NCBI RefSeq assembly: GCF_027913215.1
Contig: NZ_CP115784.1
Span: 2,666,001 to 2,730,000, forward strand
Reading direction: 5' to 3'
Source: Paracoccus aerodenitrificans
Lineage (GTDB): Bacteria; Pseudomonadota; Alphaproteobacteria; Rhodobacterales; Rhodobacteraceae
Length of the DNA: 64,000 nucleotides
The notes under the pieces are model-generated. The model was not told where the DNA came from. It did not search any database and saw nothing but the letters and a program-made list of their open reading frames with translations. Position numbers and translations under genes: made by a program. Positions 62,201 through 64,000 of the stretch are shown piece after piece (position 1 is the stretch's first letter; each line of letters starts with the position of its first letter).

Positions 62201-64000
62201 ATGGAACACCTCGCCACCTCGGAATACCGCACGGAAATTCGGGCAACCGGCGAGTCAGACCGGTTCCTGCCCGCGCTGTTCTGCTCTCCGACCATGGAGC
62301 TCGGCGTCGACATTTCCGCTTTGAACGCTGTCTACTTGCGCAACGTTCCTCCTACGCCGGCGAATTACGCGCAACGCGCTGGTCGTGCCGGTCGCTCGGG
62401 TCAGGCTGCAGTTGTCGTGACCTACTGCGCCTCGGGGTCTCCGCATGATCAGTATTTCTTCGAACGGCGCAACGATATGGTGGCCGGTGTCGTGCGGCCG
62501 CCAGCGCTCGATATCACCAATGAAGAGCTGGTCCGATCGCACCTGCACGCGGTGTGGCTGGCGGAAGCGAAACTGGCGCTTTCTCCCGATATCCCGGAGA
62601 TTTTGGACCTTCACGGGGATAAATTCCCGCTGAAGGAGGACGTTCTGGCGGTCATCTCGAAACCCGCTCTGGTCTCGCAGGCACGGGGACCTATGGCGCG
62701 TGTCTTGAAGCAGATTCTGGCGTCCGACGGAGGACAAACCCCGATCTGGATGGACGATCCAGACGAGTTCGTTCTTCACACGGCAATGAATGCCCCAAAG
62801 GAGTTTGACCGCGCCTTCGACCGTTGGCGGGAGCTTTATAGTTCTGCCAGGACGCAATTAGCCGAGGCCAACAAGCGTTCGGAGATTACGGGGCTATCGG
62901 GAGCCGACCGGCGCAAGATCAAAGCCGCGCAAATGCAAGCCCAGGATCAGATCGCCATCCTCGAACAAGGCAAAGCCTCAAATGGCTCAGATTTCTATTC
63001 GTATCGGTATCTGGCAACAGAGGGCTTCCTGCCCGGGTACAACTTCCCGCGCCTGCCACTCTACGCGTTTGTTCCTGGCGAAGGTAAGACGGGGTCATTC
63101 CTGTCCAGAGCCCGCTTCCTGGCCATTTCCGAATTCGGCCCGCGCAGTCTGATCTATCATGAGGGCCGCGCCTACCGGGTCATGAAAGCCAAACTGCCGC
63201 CCGAGGTGCGTCAGGGCGACGGATCGGAATTGGCGACCAAGGATATCTACATCTGCTCCAACTGTGGCGCATCGCATGAGGGCGAGGTCGAGCGGTGCCA
63301 TGGGTGCAACAACCACATGGCGGGTGAGGTCCCCATCAAGAAGACCCTGCGCATCGACAACGTCGAGGCCGCCCCGACTGAGCGCATCACGGCGAACGAT
63401 GAAGAGCGCGTTCGGCAGGGCTTTGACATCCAGACCGTCTTCTCCTGGCCGAAGAAGGATGGGCAGGTCCAAGTGACCAACGCCAAATTCGTCTGTGGCG
63501 AGACTTCGCTCTTGGCCCTGCAATACGCCAACAGCGCAGAAATCAGCAGACTGAACAAGGGCTTGAAGCGCCGAAAGGACCAGACGGTCTTCGGTTTCCA
63601 CATCGATCCGAGGTCCGGATACTGGGCGAAATCCGACGACGAGGACAGCGACACGGACGTCCCGCCGGACGTGGTCAAGCCGGTTCGCATCGTTCCGATT
63701 GTCCGCGACAGAAAGAATGCCCTGTTGTTCCGCTTCGAAAAGCCAGAGCAGTATGAGCCCGAGACAATTGCGACGGTTCAGCATGCGTTGCTGCGGGGAA
63801 TCGAGGTGGTTTTCCAGTTGGAGGAAGGCGAAATCCTCGGTGAACCGCTGCCCGCGAGGGACAACCGTCGCGCAATCCTTGCCTACGAGGCAACGGAAGG
63901 CGGCGCCGGCGTGCTCACGCGCCTGATTGATGACGGAAAGGCAATCAACGAGGTAGCGAAGACCGCGCTGGGTCTGATGCACTTCGAGAATGTGGATGCT
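59270..64000 (+). CDS. Very large DEAD/DEAH-box helicase with DUF1998-like C-terminus, 3' end outside window
   Basis: At least 1577 residues and still open. Walker A is TTGTGSGKS (about residues 106-114), the DEAH-type box is ILDELHTYRG (D230-H233) and motif III is GTSAT (about 264). The second RecA lobe shows FCSPTMELGVDISALNAVYL and YAQRAGRAGRSGQ (about 1033-1045). Zinc-like pairs occur at CRNCG (about 458) and CSNCG...CHGC (about 1328-1345). Near residue 1540 AYEATEGGAGVLTRL is the DUF1998 signature. This layout is shared by DruE of Druantia, DrmA/DrmB-related proteins of DISARM and MrfA repair helicases. The size favours a defence helicase, but no partner gene is in view. Confidence 0.8.
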   Translation, partial: MKAFEFDHQLIRAYELFSRSFSAIRAPDLKSEIDAQYDAGKFWPDALLSLNPRFMAGPTVDELVATGDLDDGTGKVFRFGTTPLRFHRHQAEAIAKAKQGKSYVVTTGTGSGKSLCFFVPVVDSIICARRAGKPRRTTAIIVYPMNALANSQMKEIDKFIAGSGLPDEHKPVVKRYTGQENREERERIAANPPDVLLTNYMMAELLLTRQDDLDSKVVSNASGLEFIILDELHTYRGRQGADVAVLVRRLRDRCSPDKEPICIGTSATMASEGSDESRALAVANVASRLFGTEIGPDAVIDESLQRATDDALKTEHILGALKTVLTQPLPDAFDDKALKRHPLSVWAELELGLEDGLELRRKKPIPFEEAVEKLSLASAVDAETCRDYLEKFLTRVSLPEHERGGTKDGAFLAFKLHRFISGAGEVFTTLTARPRRILLEGQLEDPEAPGNRLYPTRFCRNCGQEYHVVTKVDDDGSLRFLPRSIDDTPLDTEEDEVAGYLCPVMPGDTDFQFTGELEGYPESWREEKNGIERLRVYRKKRMPVSYVVGADGRHGAGGNDFWFIPGKFAFCLCCHDEPTQGMRERSKLAGLSGEGRSSATTLLVASALEWMNKPSSGVPETKRKLLGFTDNRQDAALQSGHFNDFLFVSLLRGAILRAVIAAGSGGLAEDEFGLQVVKALGFTATNKEARQHWLLDSNAGAIIREDAQRSLAKVLAHRVWTDLRRGWRFTNPSLSVLNLIDVNFLGLEEISEDRERFMAIHPELGDLSLEQRQAILKAILSAMLEGLAVQTEALDLTLLDGVAQKSRMLLQAPWAIDQKENPRARSSLVLRAGSKNVVTLREEQTLLRAGSNSRIARLVNRKSVLGTKLNKDEYYEFMEGMLAFLSDEGLLVPVELDSDVTGWRLSPSAVRLVPGPALDDETHRGNRYFHDLYTAIASDLGDGRSSYWGLEGREHTAQVSQKQREWREWRFRFEQDDMEHLATSEYRTEIRATGESDRFLPALFCSPTMELGVDISALNAVYLRNVPPTPANYAQRAGRAGRSGQAAVVVTYCASGSPHDQYFFERRNDMVAGVVRPPALDITNEELVRSHLHAVWLAEAKLALSPDIPEILDLHGDKFPLKEDVLAVISKPALVSQARGPMARVLKQILASDGGQTPIWMDDPDEFVLHTAMNAPKEFDRAFDRWRELYSSARTQLAEANKRSEITGLSGADRRKIKAAQMQAQDQIAILEQGKASNGSDFYSYRYLATEGFLPGYNFPRLPLYAFVPGEGKTGSFLSRARFLAISEFGPRSLIYHEGRAYRVMKAKLPPEVRQGDGSELATKDIYICSNCGASHEGEVERCHGCNNHMAGEVPIKKTLRIDNVEAAPTERITANDEERVRQGFDIQTVFSWPKKDGQVQVTNAKFVCGETSLLALQYANSAEISRLNKGLKRRKDQTVFGFHIDPRSGYWAKSDDEDSDTDVPPDVVKPVRIVPIVRDRKNALLFRFEKPEQYEPETIATVQHALLRGIEVVFQLEEGEILGEPLPARDNRRAILAYEATEGGAGVLTRLIDDGKAINEVAKTALGLMHFENVDA

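Overview
The window reads as an accessory, probably plasmid-borne or genomic-island, segment of an alphaproteobacterium of the Rhodobacteraceae (Paracoccus-like). This is inferred from the high-GC backbone, the many TRAP and ABC uptake systems, and the mix of ISL3, IS3, IS110, IS1182, IS6, IS5 (IS427-type), IS66 and IS701 elements. No rRNA, tRNA, CRISPR array or replication gene was seen.

Layout. 1-4.84 kb is an IS graveyard: an ISL3 fragment, a decayed IS3 element with intact ends, and an IS110 remnant split by an intact IS1182-type element. 4.88-12.5 kb holds a GntR regulator divergent from a five-gene oligopeptide-type ABC uptake operon that ends in a fumarylacetoacetate-hydrolase-fold enzyme. 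Its binding protein carries the two halves of the SBP_bac_5 fold in swapped order, as in a circular permutation. 12.5-13.3 kb is a broken IS6 element fused to the 5' end of a glycine-betaine-type binding protein gene. 13.5-20.0 kb is a TetR regulator plus a TRAP transporter, a cyclase-family hydrolase, a BKACE (DUF849) enzyme and an SMP-30 lactonase: a compact uptake-plus-catabolism operon of unknown substrate. 20.1-23.7 kb is again IS-rich.

23.7-49.2 kb is the centre of interest: an aromatic catabolic island bracketed by two near-identical IS5-type elements in direct orientation. It holds an FAD-linked 2-hydroxyacid oxidase, a TAXI-type TRAP transporter, a multicomponent Rieske dioxygenase (alpha, beta, ferredoxin, reductase) with a cis-diol dehydrogenase, a ThDP-dependent 2-oxoacid decarboxylase-like enzyme, two aldehyde dehydrogenases, an FAD aromatic hydroxylase, an MFS carrier, and a complete homoprotocatechuate meta-cleavage route (HpaD, HpaE, HpaF, HpaG, HpaH, HpaI, succinate-semialdehyde dehydrogenase) with HpaR. 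A shared motif (TTAACATGT core) lies upstream of four of the transcription units, so one HpaR-like regulator may control the set. The inferred flow is aryl-lactate to arylpyruvate to arylacetaldehyde to arylacetate to 3,4-dihydroxyphenylacetate to pyruvate plus succinate. The classical HpaBC monooxygenase is absent.

49.2-59.0 kb carries the second IS5 copy, an IS701 element inserted exactly at its edge, a Phd/PIN toxin-antitoxin pair, a truncated DUF1778 antitoxin, an IS66 transposase, small HTH regulators, two hypothetical genes and a second, identical IS1182-type copy. 59.27 kb to the window end is one very large DEAD/DEAH helicase with a DUF1998-like tail, of the kind found in anti-phage systems; its 3' end lies outside the window.
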